Origin: Pseudogemmobacter hezensis
Lineage (GTDB): Bacteria > Pseudomonadota > Alphaproteobacteria > Rhodobacterales > Rhodobacteraceae
Length of the DNA: 64,000 nucleotides
Direction: 5' to 3'
NCBI RefSeq assembly: GCF_013155295.1
Contig: NZ_JABJXT010000006.1
Span: 173,356 to 237,355, forward strand
The notes below the pieces were generated by a model that was not told the DNA's origin, did no database searches, and saw only the letters and a program-made list of their open reading frames with translations. Made by a program: the position numbers and the translations under genes. Every line of letters starts with the position of its first letter. The stretch's first letter is position 1. Positions 9,624 to 20,537 of this stretch are shown here, in pieces.

Positions 9624-11291
9624 ATGACGCCGACCGAGACCTGGAAACGAGTTCTTATCCTGCTGGTATGTTGCTGGGGGATAATCGCCGCGCTGCCAAA
9701 CGCGCTTTATGACCGGGTCGAGCGTCACAATGACGCCGCCGCCGCGATTGCCAAAGCCGATGGCGTGGCCACTGTGGAAGAGGCCGCCGATCTGGCGCTC
9801 TGGCCGAACTGGATGCCTTCGGCGCTGATGCCGCTGGGTCTGGATCTGCGGGGCGGGGCGCATCTTCTGGCCCAGGTCCAGGTTGAGGATGTCTATAAGG
9901 CGCGGATGGATGGGCTCTGGCCCGAGGCGCGTGATGCGCTGCGCGAGGTGCGCGATCAGGTTGGTGCGGTGCGCCGTGCGCCTTCGCCCGATGATACGGT
10001 GCGCATCACCATCTCACGCCCCGAGAATATGGCGGCAGCGCTGGCGGCTGTGCAAAAGCTGGCAAGCCCGGTGATGACGCTGACCGGGATGCAGGCCTCT
10101 GACATCACGATCACCTCGCAGGGCGCGGATATCGTCATCCAGCTGACCGAGGCGGAAAAGACCGCAACCGATGATCGCACGATGCTGCAAAGCCTTGAGA
10201 TCATCCGCAACCGGGTTGACCAGGCGGGCACGCGTGAGCCTACGATCCTGCGCCAGGGCAAAGACCGGATCCTGATCCAGGTTCCCGGAATCGGCTCGGC
10301 TGCCGAGTTGAAAGGGCTGATCGGCACCACAGCGAAGCTGACCTTCAACGCGGTGATCAGCACCACCACCGATCCGGGCGCAAATCCCGGGCCGCGCAAT
10401 CTTTTGCTGCCGTCGAAGGATCAGCCGGGGCTTTACTATATCGTGGAAGAGACCCCGGTGGTCTCTGGCGACAATCTTATCGACAGCCAGCCCAGCTTTG
10501 ACCAAAATCAGCGCCCGGCCGTCAGCTTCCGCTTTGACGCCTCGGGCGGGCGGAAGTTCGGCGATTACACCGCGAACAATATCGGCAAGCTCTTTGCCAT
10601 CGTGCTTGATGGCCAGGTAATTTCGGCCCCGATGATCAATGTGCATATCCCAGGCGGCTCGGGCATCATCACTGGCCGCTTCACGGTGGAAGAGACCACC
10701 GAACAGGCGATCCTGCTGCGGGCAGGGGCTTTGCCTGCGAAGATGGACTTCCTTGAAGAACGCACCATCGGGCCGGAACTGGGCGCCGATTCCATTGAGG
10801 CGGGCAAGACCGCAGCGATGATCGGTCTTGCGGCGGTGCTGATCTATATGGTCGCCTCATATGGGATGTTTGGCTGGTTCGCCAATGTGGCGCTGGTGCT
10901 GAACGTGATCATTCTGGTGGCGCTGCTTTCTGCGATCGGGGCGACGCTGACGCTGCCCGGTATCGCGGGGATCGTGCTGACCATGGGGATGGCGATCGAC
11001 CAGAACGTGCTGATCTTTGAGCGCATCCGCGACGAGCTGCGCGAGGGCCAAAGCCCGCAACGCGCCTGCCAGGCCGGGTTCGAGCGAGCGTTTTCCGCAA
11101 TCATGGACGCCAATGTGACCGCATTGATGACCGGCTTCATCATGTTCTGGATCGGCTCTGGCCCGGTGCGCGGCTTTGCCGTGACCTTCACGCTGGGGGT
11201 GATCACCTCGATGTTCACCGCCGTTTACGTGACACGCCTGGTGGTCGAGCTTTACATCAACACCCGCCGTCCGAAGCAGATCGTGGTTTAA
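9624..11291 (+). CDS. secD: Protein translocase subunit SecD
   Basis: About 555 residues. It has an N-terminal transmembrane helix (VLILLVCCWGIIAALPNAL), the LGLDLRGGAHLL motif near the start of the first periplasmic domain, and the C-terminal RND-type membrane bundle (FARIRDELREGQ-type segment FERIRDELREG and GFVMFWIGSG-like helix). With SecF it uses the proton motive force to pull exported proteins out of SecYEG. I choose ATG 9624, with GAGG 5 bases upstream, over the in-frame GTG at 9606. secF follows after 15 bases. Confidence 0.95.
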   Translation: MTPTETWKRVLILLVCCWGIIAALPNALYDRVERHNDAAAAIAKADGVATVEEAADLALWPNWMPSALMPLGLDLRGGAHLLAQVQVEDVYKARMDGLWPEARDALREVRDQVGAVRRAPSPDDTVRITISRPENMAAALAAVQKLASPVMTLTGMQASDITITSQGADIVIQLTEAEKTATDDRTMLQSLEIIRNRVDQAGTREPTILRQGKDRILIQVPGIGSAAELKGLIGTTAKLTFNAVISTTTDPGANPGPRNLLLPSKDQPGLYYIVEETPVVSGDNLIDSQPSFDQNQRPAVSFRFDASGGRKFGDYTANNIGKLFAIVLDGQVISAPMINVHIPGGSGIITGRFTVEETTEQAILLRAGALPAKMDFLEERTIGPELGADSIEAGKTAAMIGLAAVLIYMVASYGMFGWFANVALVLNVIILVALLSAIGATLTLPGIAGIVLTMGMAIDQNVLIFERIRDELREGQSPQRACQAGFERAFSAIMDANVTALMTGFIMFWIGSGPVRGFAVTFTLGVITSMFTAVYVTRLVVELYINTRRPKQIVV

Positions 11292-11306
11292 GGGGAGATA
11301 ACAGTC

Positions 11307-12281
11307 ATGGCATGGCGTCTTAAACTCGTTCCCGACCGGACAAATTTCGACTTTTTCAAATACCAGTGGATCACCTTCTCGATCTCCATCGGGATGATCA
11401 TCGCCTCATTCGTGCTGGTCGCGGTGATGGGGCTGAACTTTGGCGTCGATTTCAAAGGCGGCACGACAATCCGCACGGAATCCAACCAGAAGGTGGGAAT
11501 CGCCGCCTATCGTGAGGCGCTGGCTGCGCTGCAGCTGGGCGATGTCTCGATCTCCGAGGTCAATGACCCGGGCTTCCGTGCCGATCAGCATGTGGCGCAG
11601 ATCCGTATCGGTGCCCGCGAAGGCGAAGAGGCGGTCACGCCTGAGGTGATCCAGGAGGTTGAGGATGCGCTGAAAGCCGTCGATCCGGCGATCACCTTCC
11701 CCTCTGTCGAATCGGTCGGGCCCAAAGTCTCGGGCGAGCTGATCTGGAAGGCAGTTCTGGCGGTTCTGGCGGGCTCGGGCGCGATTCTCGTCTATATCTG
11801 GATGCGGTTCGAGTGGCAGATGGCGGTCGGGCTGGTCGCGGCGCTTTTGCACGACGTGATCGTGACGGTTGGTGTGTTCGCGCTGTTCCAGATCCGCTTT
11901 GACCTGTCCATCGTCGCGGCGCTGCTGACAATCCTTGGCTATTCGGTGAATGACACGGTGGTGATCTTTGACCGGCTGCGGGAAAACCTTGCCAAATACA
12001 AGACGATGCCACTGCGCGAGATGATGAACCTGACCACCAATGAGACGCTGTCGCGCACGGTGATGACGGCGACCTCGACGCTTTTGGTGTTGATCGTTTT
12101 GCTGATCTGGGGCGGCGATGTGATCCGGGGCTTTGTCTTTGCAATGACGCTGGGCGTGGTTCTTGGCACCTGGTCGACGCTGTATATGGCGAAAAATATC
12201 GTGCTTTATCTGGGCGTTGATCGTGGTGATAAGCCGAAAGTGGCGAAAAAAGGCGGTGAATTCGCCGATGTCGACGCCTGA
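11307..12281 (+). CDS. secF: Protein translocase subunit SecF
   Basis: 324 residues. An N-terminal transmembrane helix precedes the conserved GVDFKGGTTI motif, then a periplasmic domain and five more transmembrane helices with the family motifs GYSVNDTVVIFDRLREN and TSTLLVLIVLLIWGGDVIRGF. It forms the membrane complex with SecD and YajC. The short gap from secD (15 bases) and the 9-base gap to the next gene indicate one transcript. Confidence 0.96.
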   Translation: MAWRLKLVPDRTNFDFFKYQWITFSISIGMIIASFVLVAVMGLNFGVDFKGGTTIRTESNQKVGIAAYREALAALQLGDVSISEVNDPGFRADQHVAQIRIGAREGEEAVTPEVIQEVEDALKAVDPAITFPSVESVGPKVSGELIWKAVLAVLAGSGAILVYIWMRFEWQMAVGLVAALLHDVIVTVGVFALFQIRFDLSIVAALLTILGYSVNDTVVIFDRLRENLAKYKTMPLREMMNLTTNETLSRTVMTATSTLLVLIVLLIWGGDVIRGFVFAMTLGVVLGTWSTLYMAKNIVLYLGVDRGDKPKVAKKGGEFADVDA

Positions 12282-12290
12282 GGCTTGCCG

Positions 12291-12647
12291 ATGCGTCTGA
12301 CGGAAATCACCTATGCCGAGGCCATGCCGATAGAGAGCTATGGCCCCGGCTTTTTCCGGGTCGGCGGCCATCTGCTGCGCGGTGCGTCCCTGATCACCCC
12401 CTGGGATGCGGGGGGCTGGGGGGGCGTTGACGATCTGGATACCTTGCTTTCCCTTGCTGGCCGCATTGATGTTTTGCTGATGGGCATGGGCAAAGAGATC
12501 TCCTGGCCGCCTGCCAGCCTGCGCCAGCGTCTTGACGAGGTGGGGATCGGGGTCGAGCCCATGTCCTCGCCAGCAGCTTGCCGCACATATAACGTGCTGC
12601 TCTCAGAGGGCCGCAGAATTTCGGCAGCCTTGCTGCCTCTGGGCTGA
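12291..12647 (+). CDS. Mth938-like domain protein (NDUFAF3/Xcc1710 family)
   Basis: About 118 residues. The single small alpha/beta domain contains the family signature around YGPGFFRVGGHLLRGASL, DVLLMGMGKE and PMSSPAACRTYNVLLSEGR. Relatives are linked to respiratory complex I assembly (NDUFAF3) in mitochondria, but the bacterial role is not established. The ATG at 12291 has GAGG 7 bases upstream and lies 9 bases after secF, so it is probably co-transcribed with secDF; the same order occurs in many Rhodobacteraceae. Two palindromes follow before ccmA. Confidence 0.85.
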   Translation: MRLTEITYAEAMPIESYGPGFFRVGGHLLRGASLITPWDAGGWGGVDDLDTLLSLAGRIDVLLMGMGKEISWPPASLRQRLDEVGIGVEPMSSPAACRTYNVLLSEGRRISAALLPLG

Positions 12648-12653
12648 GGCAGC

Positions 12654-12698
12654 CCGGAATTTTTGAAAATTCCGGACCAATTCCTTCGAAGGAATTGG
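12654..12698. repeat. Two back-to-back palindromes between the Mth938 gene and ccmA
   Basis: The first, CCGGAATTTTT / GAAAATTCCGG (12654-12675), is a near-perfect 22-base palindrome. One base later a second, perfect 22-base palindrome (12677-12698) has the centre CCTTCGAAGG. Together they could fold into two hairpins or act as a protein site. There is no T-run after them, so a simple terminator is unlikely. Confidence 0.75.
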
Positions 12699-12729
12699 CG
12701 CGGCCCACAGGATCCGTGACGGAGGAACA

Positions 12730-13386
12730 ATGTTACTAACGGTCCGGGATCTGGCAGTTTCGCGCGGCGGCCTTATCGCGCTAAGCAAGGTTAGCTTCGC
12801 GCTGGCGCCTGGCCGCACACTGGTTTTGCGCGGTGCCAATGGCATTGGCAAAACGACGCTCTTGCGGACAATCGCAGGCCTGCAGCCTGCTGCGGCCGGT
12901 CAGATCGAGGCCGCGTCCGAGAGCATTGCCTATGCCAGCCACGCCGACGGGGTAAAGCTGGCGCTGAGTGTTTCAGCCAATCTCTCATTCTGGTCTGCTA
13001 TTTTTGGAACCGGAAAGGCGGCCACTGCAGAGGCGATGCAGCGCATGAACCTGACCTCTCTGGCGGATCGCCCTGCGGCCCGGCTGTCAGCGGGGCAAAA
13101 GCGCCGCCTTGGTCTTGCGCGGATGCTGGTCACGGGCCGCCCCGTCTGGCTGCTGGATGAGCCGACCGTGTCTCTCGACCAGGAGTCCGTAGCGCTTTTT
13201 GCCGATGTGTTGCGCGATCATCTTGGCGCCGGCGGCGCGGCCCTGATTGCAACCCATATCGACCTTGGCCTGCCCGAGGCCGCCATTCTTGATCTGACGC
13301 CCTATCGGACCGCGCCACACCAAATGGCAACGCCTGGGTTTGACGATGCCTTCGGCGATGCTTTCAGCGATGGAGCATCGCGATGA
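12730..13386 (+). CDS. ccmA: Heme exporter ATP-binding protein CcmA
   Basis: 218 residues, an ABC ATPase with Walker A GANGIGKTT, the signature LSAGQKRRLGLARM and Walker B VWLLDEPT followed by the H-loop region ATHIDLGL. CcmA works with CcmB, CcmC and CcmD to release heme-loaded CcmE for cytochrome c maturation. GGAGG stands 5 bases before the ATG. It overlaps ccmB by 4 bases (ATGA). Confidence 0.95.
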   Translation: MLLTVRDLAVSRGGLIALSKVSFALAPGRTLVLRGANGIGKTTLLRTIAGLQPAAAGQIEAASESIAYASHADGVKLALSVSANLSFWSAIFGTGKAATAEAMQRMNLTSLADRPAARLSAGQKRRLGLARMLVTGRPVWLLDEPTVSLDQESVALFADVLRDHLGAGGAALIATHIDLGLPEAAILDLTPYRTAPHQMATPGFDDAFGDAFSDGASR

Positions 13387-14039
13387 TTGCCCTGTTGAAG
13401 CGCGACCTTCTGCTTTCGTTTCGGGCGGGCGGCGGCTTTGGCCTTGGGCTTGCCTTCTTCCTGCTGGTCGCGGTGCTGGTGCCGCTTGGGGTCGGGCCGG
13501 AAAGCGGCGTTCTCGCCACAATCGCACCTGGCGTTCTTTGGGTTGGGGCCTTGCTGGCCTGTCTGCTCAGCCTCGACCGGATCTTTGCGCTTGATTACGA
13601 GGATGGCAGCCTTGATCTGCTTGCCACAGCCCCGCTGCCAATGGAGGGGGTCGTCGCACTGAAAGCGGTCGCGCATTGGCTGGTGACCGGGCTGGCGCTG
13701 ACGCTTGTCTCGCCTCTGCTGGCGATCCTGCTTAGCCTGCCGCCTGTGGCCTGGCCCTGGCTGATGCTGTCACTGGCAATCGGCACCCCGGCGCTATCGG
13801 TGATCGGTGCCTTTGGCGCGGCGCTGACCGTCGGCATCCGCCGCGGGGGGCTTTTGCTTTCGCTTCTGGTTCTGCCGCTCTATCTGCCCACGCTGATCTT
13901 TGGTGCCGAGGTCGTGCGGCGCGGCGCGTCCGGTATGGCCCTTACGACGCCACTGGCCGCGCTGGCAGCGATTACCGCAGGATCATTGGCGCTGTTGCCA
14001 TTTGCCGCAGCAGCGGCAATCCGCGTGAATTTGCGGTAA
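13383..14039 (+). CDS. ccmB: Heme exporter membrane protein CcmB
   Basis: 218 residues, nearly all hydrophobic, with six likely transmembrane helices and the family N-terminus IALLKRDLLLSFRAGG. Segment FALDYEDGSLDLLATAPLPM lies in the cytoplasmic region that meets CcmA. It is the permease of the CcmAB complex. It is translationally coupled to ccmA by a 4-base overlap, and ccmC follows after 62 bases. Confidence 0.95.
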   Translation: MIALLKRDLLLSFRAGGGFGLGLAFFLLVAVLVPLGVGPESGVLATIAPGVLWVGALLACLLSLDRIFALDYEDGSLDLLATAPLPMEGVVALKAVAHWLVTGLALTLVSPLLAILLSLPPVAWPWLMLSLAIGTPALSVIGAFGAALTVGIRRGGLLLSLLVLPLYLPTLIFGAEVVRRGASGMALTTPLAALAAITAGSLALLPFAAAAAIRVNLR

Positions 14040-14101
14040 ATCAGTTTATTTTGCAGCCGGGCAAGCTATACCCGCCACCGTAAGGAAGCATCTGGATCGC
14101 C

Positions 14102-14833
14102 ATGTCGTTTTGGGAATTTGCCAATCCAAGGAATTTCATGCAGCTGTCAGCCAGGGTCTTGCCCTGGCTGGTCGGGCTGACTGCGGTGTCGCTGATCCTG
14201 GGCCTTGGCTGGGGCTTTTTCTTTACCCCGGATGACTACAAACAGGGCGCGACAGTTAAGATCCTGTTCATCCATGTGCCTGCTGCGATGATGGCGATCA
14301 ATGCCTGGATCATGATGCTGATCACCTCGCTGATCTGGGTGGTGCGCCGGCACCATGTCTCGGCGCTGGCTGCGCGGGCGGCGGCACCTGCGGGGCTGGT
14401 GTTTACGCTGATCGCGCTGGTGACCGGGGCCTTCTGGGGGCAGCCGATGTGGAACACCTGGTGGGAATGGGACCCGCGCCTGACCTCATTCCTGATCCTT
14501 TGCCTGTTTTACCTGGGCTATATCGCGCTTTGGTCGGCGATCGAGGATCCTGACACCGCAGCCGATCTGACGGCGGTGCTTTGTGTGGTCGGCTCGGTCT
14601 TTGCGCTGCTGTCGCGCTATGCGGTCAAGTTCTGGAACCAGGGGCTGCATCAGGATTCGACCATTCTGAAAGTCGGCGAAAAGGATCCGCTGGATGTCGC
14701 CTATTACGTGCCACTGGTGATCTGCATCCTGGGATTTGTGTTGTTTTTCATCATGATCGTTCTGCTCAGGACGCGGATGCTGATCCGGGCCAGACGTCTT
14801 TCGGTATTGCAGGCAAGGGAGCGGATGGCATGA
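14102..14833 (+). CDS. ccmC: Heme-handling membrane protein CcmC
   Basis: 243 residues with six transmembrane helices and the tryptophan-rich heme motif WGQPMWNTWWEWDPRLT near residues 116-132. Two conserved His residues that ligate heme in the family are present (LFIHVPAA and the GLHQDS region). CcmC loads heme onto CcmE. The stop codon overlaps the ccmD start. Confidence 0.96.
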   Translation: MSFWEFANPRNFMQLSARVLPWLVGLTAVSLILGLGWGFFFTPDDYKQGATVKILFIHVPAAMMAINAWIMMLITSLIWVVRRHHVSALAARAAAPAGLVFTLIALVTGAFWGQPMWNTWWEWDPRLTSFLILCLFYLGYIALWSAIEDPDTAADLTAVLCVVGSVFALLSRYAVKFWNQGLHQDSTILKVGEKDPLDVAYYVPLVICILGFVLFFIMIVLLRTRMLIRARRLSVLQARERMA

Positions 14834-15012
14834 TGCCTGATCTGGGGAAATACACTGTTGCGGTCCTGGGGGCCTGGGGCGCGGCGCTGGTTTTGCTGGC
14901 CGGATTGCTGGCCGTCACGCTTTGGCAAGGGGCGCGGATGCGCAAAGCCCTTGCCCTTGCCGAGGCGAGGGCCGCCGCAGAGCGGCCCCGCAAACCGGAG
15001 CAGGCAGAATGA
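14830..15012 (+). CDS. ccmD: Heme exporter protein CcmD
   Basis: 60 residues: a short N-terminal segment, one transmembrane helix (about residues 8-32), then a charged Arg/Glu tail, which is the normal build of CcmD. It stabilises the CcmC-CcmE-CcmAB complex. It starts in ATGATG; either Met is possible, the first giving a 4-base overlap with ccmC. Its end overlaps the ccmG start by 4 bases. Confidence 0.9.
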   Translation: MMPDLGKYTVAVLGAWGAALVLLAGLLAVTLWQGARMRKALALAEARAAAERPRKPEQAE

Positions 15013-15551
15013 ACTGGCTGATCGCAGTACCGCCGGTTCTTTTCGCCGGTGTCGTGGCCGCCTTTTACATGGGTATGGGCCGCGAGGGGCAGGGGGAATT
15101 GCCCTCGACCTTTATTGGCCGCGATGCGCCGGTTTTGCCCGAAACCGCCTTGCCCGGCACGCCGCTGCTGACAGCCGCGGATCTGCGCAAGGGTGAGGTG
15201 ACGGTGGTGAATTTCTGGGCCTCCTGGTGTCCGCCGTGTCGCGCTGAGCACCCGGTTCTGAAGGAAATGGACGCCAAAGGCATCCGGGTCGCGGGCGTCA
15301 ATATCATGGATAAAGAGGCCGATGCGGCGGGCTATCTGCAGCGCGACGGCAACCCCTTCTTTGCGATTGCGACAGATCCCAATGGGCGCAACCGGGTGGA
15401 GTGGGGGGTCTCGGCCCCGCCCGAGACCTTTATCATCGACGGTGACGGCAAGGTTCTGTTCAAATTCACCGGGCCGCTGGTTGGCACAGATTATGAGGCC
15501 CGCTTTGTTCCGGCGCTGGCGGCGGCGCTGCAACAGGGGGACGAGAAGTGA
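15009..15551 (+). CDS. ccmG: Thiol:disulfide interchange protein CcmG/DsbE
   Basis: 180 residues. The N-terminal membrane anchor (LIAVPPVLFAGVVAAFYMGMG) is followed by a thioredoxin fold with the active site WCPPC (Cys74 and Cys77), the DsbE-type segment GVNIMDKEADA and the cis-Pro loop VSAPPETFIIDGDG. It keeps apocytochrome c CxxCH cysteines reduced in the periplasm. Coupled by ATGA overlap to ccmD and by GTGA overlap to the next gene. Confidence 0.95.
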   Translation: MNWLIAVPPVLFAGVVAAFYMGMGREGQGELPSTFIGRDAPVLPETALPGTPLLTAADLRKGEVTVVNFWASWCPPCRAEHPVLKEMDAKGIRVAGVNIMDKEADAAGYLQRDGNPFFAIATDPNGRNRVEWGVSAPPETFIIDGDGKVLFKFTGPLVGTDYEARFVPALAAALQQGDEK

Positions 15552-16045
15552 AGGCGGTTTCTCTGGCCGTTTTCAGCTTGCTTGGCCTGGGCTCAGGGAT
15601 CGGGATGGCGGATGACCGTCTCCCGGAAACCTCTTTCTTTACCGGGGTTTATGAGCGCGTCGGCAAAGATGCTGCAGAGAGCCCCGGCCTGATTGATGAT
15701 TTGGTGCGGATCGTGCCTGCCTCTGAGGGTTGGGGTCTTATGCTTTACCCCTGCGCCGCAGAGCCTGGGGGGGAGGCGACTGAGACGGCCGAGAAGGCAA
15801 CAGACTGGCCCCTGGAACTGCGCGCCTTTGGTCATAATGAGGTGCCAAATATCCTTTACGCTGCCGATGATGCGGCAGATGGCACCGAAGGTGCGGGAAA
15901 TCTCTGGTGCCAGTATTTCTCGGATCATGGCAATTATCCGATCTTTAACTGCCGCTCTCAAAAGAGGGGCACCTTCACCCTCTGGCCGATCACAGATGAA
16001 CGAATGGAAGCCTGCATGAGCGCGGCAGGACAGCCCCATCTGTAA
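15548..16045 (+). CDS. Secreted four-cysteine protein of unknown function, coupled to ccmG
   Basis: 165 residues starting with GTG that overlaps the ccmG stop codon (GTGA), so it is translated with the ccm genes. A signal peptide (hydrophobic residues 4-17, cleavage near GMA-DD) predicts a periplasmic product. The mature part keeps four Cys residues (LYPCAAE, LWCQYF, IFNCRSQ, MEACMS), with WCQYFSDHGNYPIFNC the most striking block. I do not recognise the family and assign no function. The tight coupling suggests a link to cytochrome c maturation or redox conditions in the periplasm, but that is inference. A hairpin follows the stop. Confidence 0.7.
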   Translation: MKAVSLAVFSLLGLGSGIGMADDRLPETSFFTGVYERVGKDAAESPGLIDDLVRIVPASEGWGLMLYPCAAEPGGEATETAEKATDWPLELRAFGHNEVPNILYAADDAADGTEGAGNLWCQYFSDHGNYPIFNCRSQKRGTFTLWPITDERMEACMSAAGQPHL

Positions 16046-16081
16046 CAGGCGTCAGCAGATCCTGCGGCGCTGTAAGGCCTG

Positions 16082-16112
16082 CCAAAGGCGAGGGGGCTTT
16101 GCCCCCCTTTGG
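16082..16112 (+). terminator. Hairpin ending the ccm transcript
   Basis: CCAAAGG...CCTTTGG with an inner GGGGC-TTT-GCCCC stem. There is no clear T-run on the plus strand. Confidence 0.55.
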
Positions 16113-16576
16113 TGAACCGCTGTTTTGAACTGAGGTGTTTGATCTGGCCTAGCGAAACAAAGCCAGGGCCATCAGACCAACTGGCATCAGCAATTCACTT
16201 AGGGGCAAAGCCGGAAGCGCAAAGCGCTGGCCCAAAGCGGGGCGGGTGCTTTGAATGCGTGACTGGCCTGACCGAATGAGCGATCTCAGCTGTTGCACAG
16301 AGGCTGGCCAAAGTCTGCGCCCCAGGGCCGGTACTGCGATTCTTACGCCCCGGCGGGCAGGCGCGGGGGGAGCCGCGCATATTTCTGCAGCCGGCGGCAG
16401 GGGCGGGAAAAGCGCCCGGGCGGGAATTCCCAATTCGCGCATGGCAGCGCGGGTCTGTTGTCGCATCTGGCATAGCCTTTCTGGCTGGACCTGCCCAGAT
16501 TGCGTGATTCGGATGAAAAGGAACTTAATGGGAACGAAGGGCCGGGAAATCCGGCCCCTCATCCTTTATGCCAGGC
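16113..16576. other. Intergenic stretch between the ccm run and acnA
   Basis: About 460 bases between the converging hypothetical gene and acnA. A minus-strand frame (16149-16562) is open but Pro/Arg-rich without a family signature or good ribosome site, so I do not call it. Near acnA, the stem GGGCCGG (16539-16545) / CCGGCCC (16551-16557) could act as the acnA terminator on the minus strand. Confidence 0.4.
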
Positions 16577-19330
<2,754 letters not shown>

Positions 19331-19667
19331 ATGCTGGCTCCTTTAAATCAGGCGTGGCCGGTGTTGGCTGCGATGGGTGGCTTTGGCTGCACCCGGAAAA
19401 ATCGGGCGCGGCCAGAGTGAGGCCAGGGACAAAGATCCATATTCATTGAAACGCATATGTGTCCCACAAACCGAACTGGCAACAAAACGCCCGAACCCAT
19501 AGTGCTTCATAGCATAGCGGTCGCAGAAACGGTGGCCCAGATTGCAAAAAATCGCAAAACCTTGATTGGCAGCAGGGCCTCGTCTTTTCTATACAGGGGG
19601 CTGAGGGGATCGGGCCTGCTGGAGGCGGTCTGGCCCTTGCTGGTTGCGACAGGCGGGAAAGACAAAC
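19331..19667. other. Divergent regulatory gap between acnA and the DUF1223 gene
   Basis: 337 bases without a convincing gene. It must hold the promoters of both divergent genes. A loose inverted repeat GGGACA (19426-19431) / TGTCCC (19460-19465) flanks an A/T-rich section; its meaning is unknown. Confidence 0.4.
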
Positions 19668-20498
19668 ATGCGAATTATGTTCAGTGCCGCCCGTGGCCGC
19701 TTTGTGCTTTGCAACTCTGCGCGTGCAACAGCCATGGCCGCAACCCTTGCCTGCGCATTTGTCGCATCGCTGTCCGGCCCGGCTGCGGCCGAGCAGGCCG
19801 CTGCGCCCCAGCCGAAAGGGGCTGATCTCAGCGCGGATCTTTCTGACAACAAAAGCAAAATTCTGGTCGAACTGTTCACCTCGCAGGGCTGCGTGTCCTG
19901 CCCGCCCGCAGATGGTTTTTTCGCCACCCTCGCTGAAGACAGCCGCGTTATCGCGCTGTCGCTGCATGTCGACTACTGGGATTACATCGGCTGGGAGGAC
20001 AGCTTCGGCAATTCCGACTTTACCGAACGGCAGAAAAGCTATGCCCGCGCCATTGGCTCGCGCACGATTTATACGCCGCAATTCATCATTGATGGCGTTG
20101 AGCGGATCGAGGGGTTCGACCCTGAGAAAACGCTTGCAGCCCTGACGGCAAAACAGGGCGCACCCAGCCCGGTGCAGCTTTCGGTCAGCCGCATCGGCGG
20201 TGATCTGGTGATACGGGCAGAGGCCGATCCGCCCCTTTCAGCGCCGGTCCGGCTGGAGCTGGTGCGCTATATGCCCCAGGCCACGGTCAGCATCGAGCGT
20301 GGCGAGAATGCCGGCAAGACGGTGACCTATCGCAATATTGTCACCAGCTGGCAGACGCTTGGCGACTGGAGCGGCACCGCGCCGCTGGAGCTGACCGTCC
20401 CGGCAGGCGATGCGGCCCCCGCCGTGGCGATTGTTCAGGATGTTGACGCAGGATCGGGCGGTCCGGGCCAGATCCTGGCTGCGGTCAGCGCTGACTGA
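19668..20498 (+). CDS. DUF1223 family secreted thioredoxin-like protein
   Basis: About 276 residues. A Tat/Sec-type signal region (RIMFSAARGRF, then a hydrophobic stretch ending near AAA-EQ) is followed by the DUF1223 core: VELFTSQGCVSCPPADG with a CVSC (CxxC) pair, LSLHVDYWDYIGWEDSF and YTPQFIIDGVERIEG. The family has a thioredoxin-like fold and is common in alphaproteobacteria, but its substrate is unknown. ATG 19668 is preferred to the upstream in-frame TTG at 19644. The stop codon lies inside a 22-bp tandem duplication. Confidence 0.85.
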   Translation: MRIMFSAARGRFVLCNSARATAMAATLACAFVASLSGPAAAEQAAAPQPKGADLSADLSDNKSKILVELFTSQGCVSCPPADGFFATLAEDSRVIALSLHVDYWDYIGWEDSFGNSDFTERQKSYARAIGSRTIYTPQFIIDGVERIEGFDPEKTLAALTAKQGAPSPVQLSVSRIGGDLVIRAEADPPLSAPVRLELVRYMPQATVSIERGENAGKTVTYRNIVTSWQTLGDWSGTAPLELTVPAGDAAPAVAIVQDVDAGSGGPGQILAAVSAD

Positions 20499-20533
20499 GG
20501 TTTTCAGCTTAGCTGACTGAGGTTTTCAGCTTA
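20490..20533. repeat. Perfect 22-bp tandem duplication across a stop codon
   Basis: Two identical 22-base units (20490-20511 and 20512-20533), each beginning GCTGACTGAGG. The first unit contains the last two codons and TGA of the DUF1223 gene, so the second is a silent copy just beyond the gene. Confidence 0.95.
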
Positions 20534-20537
20534 TGGT

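Noticed and set aside
16149..16562. Possible minus-strand gene between the ccm run and acnA
   Set aside because: Pro/Arg-rich, no ribosome site or known domain; kept only as intergenic note.
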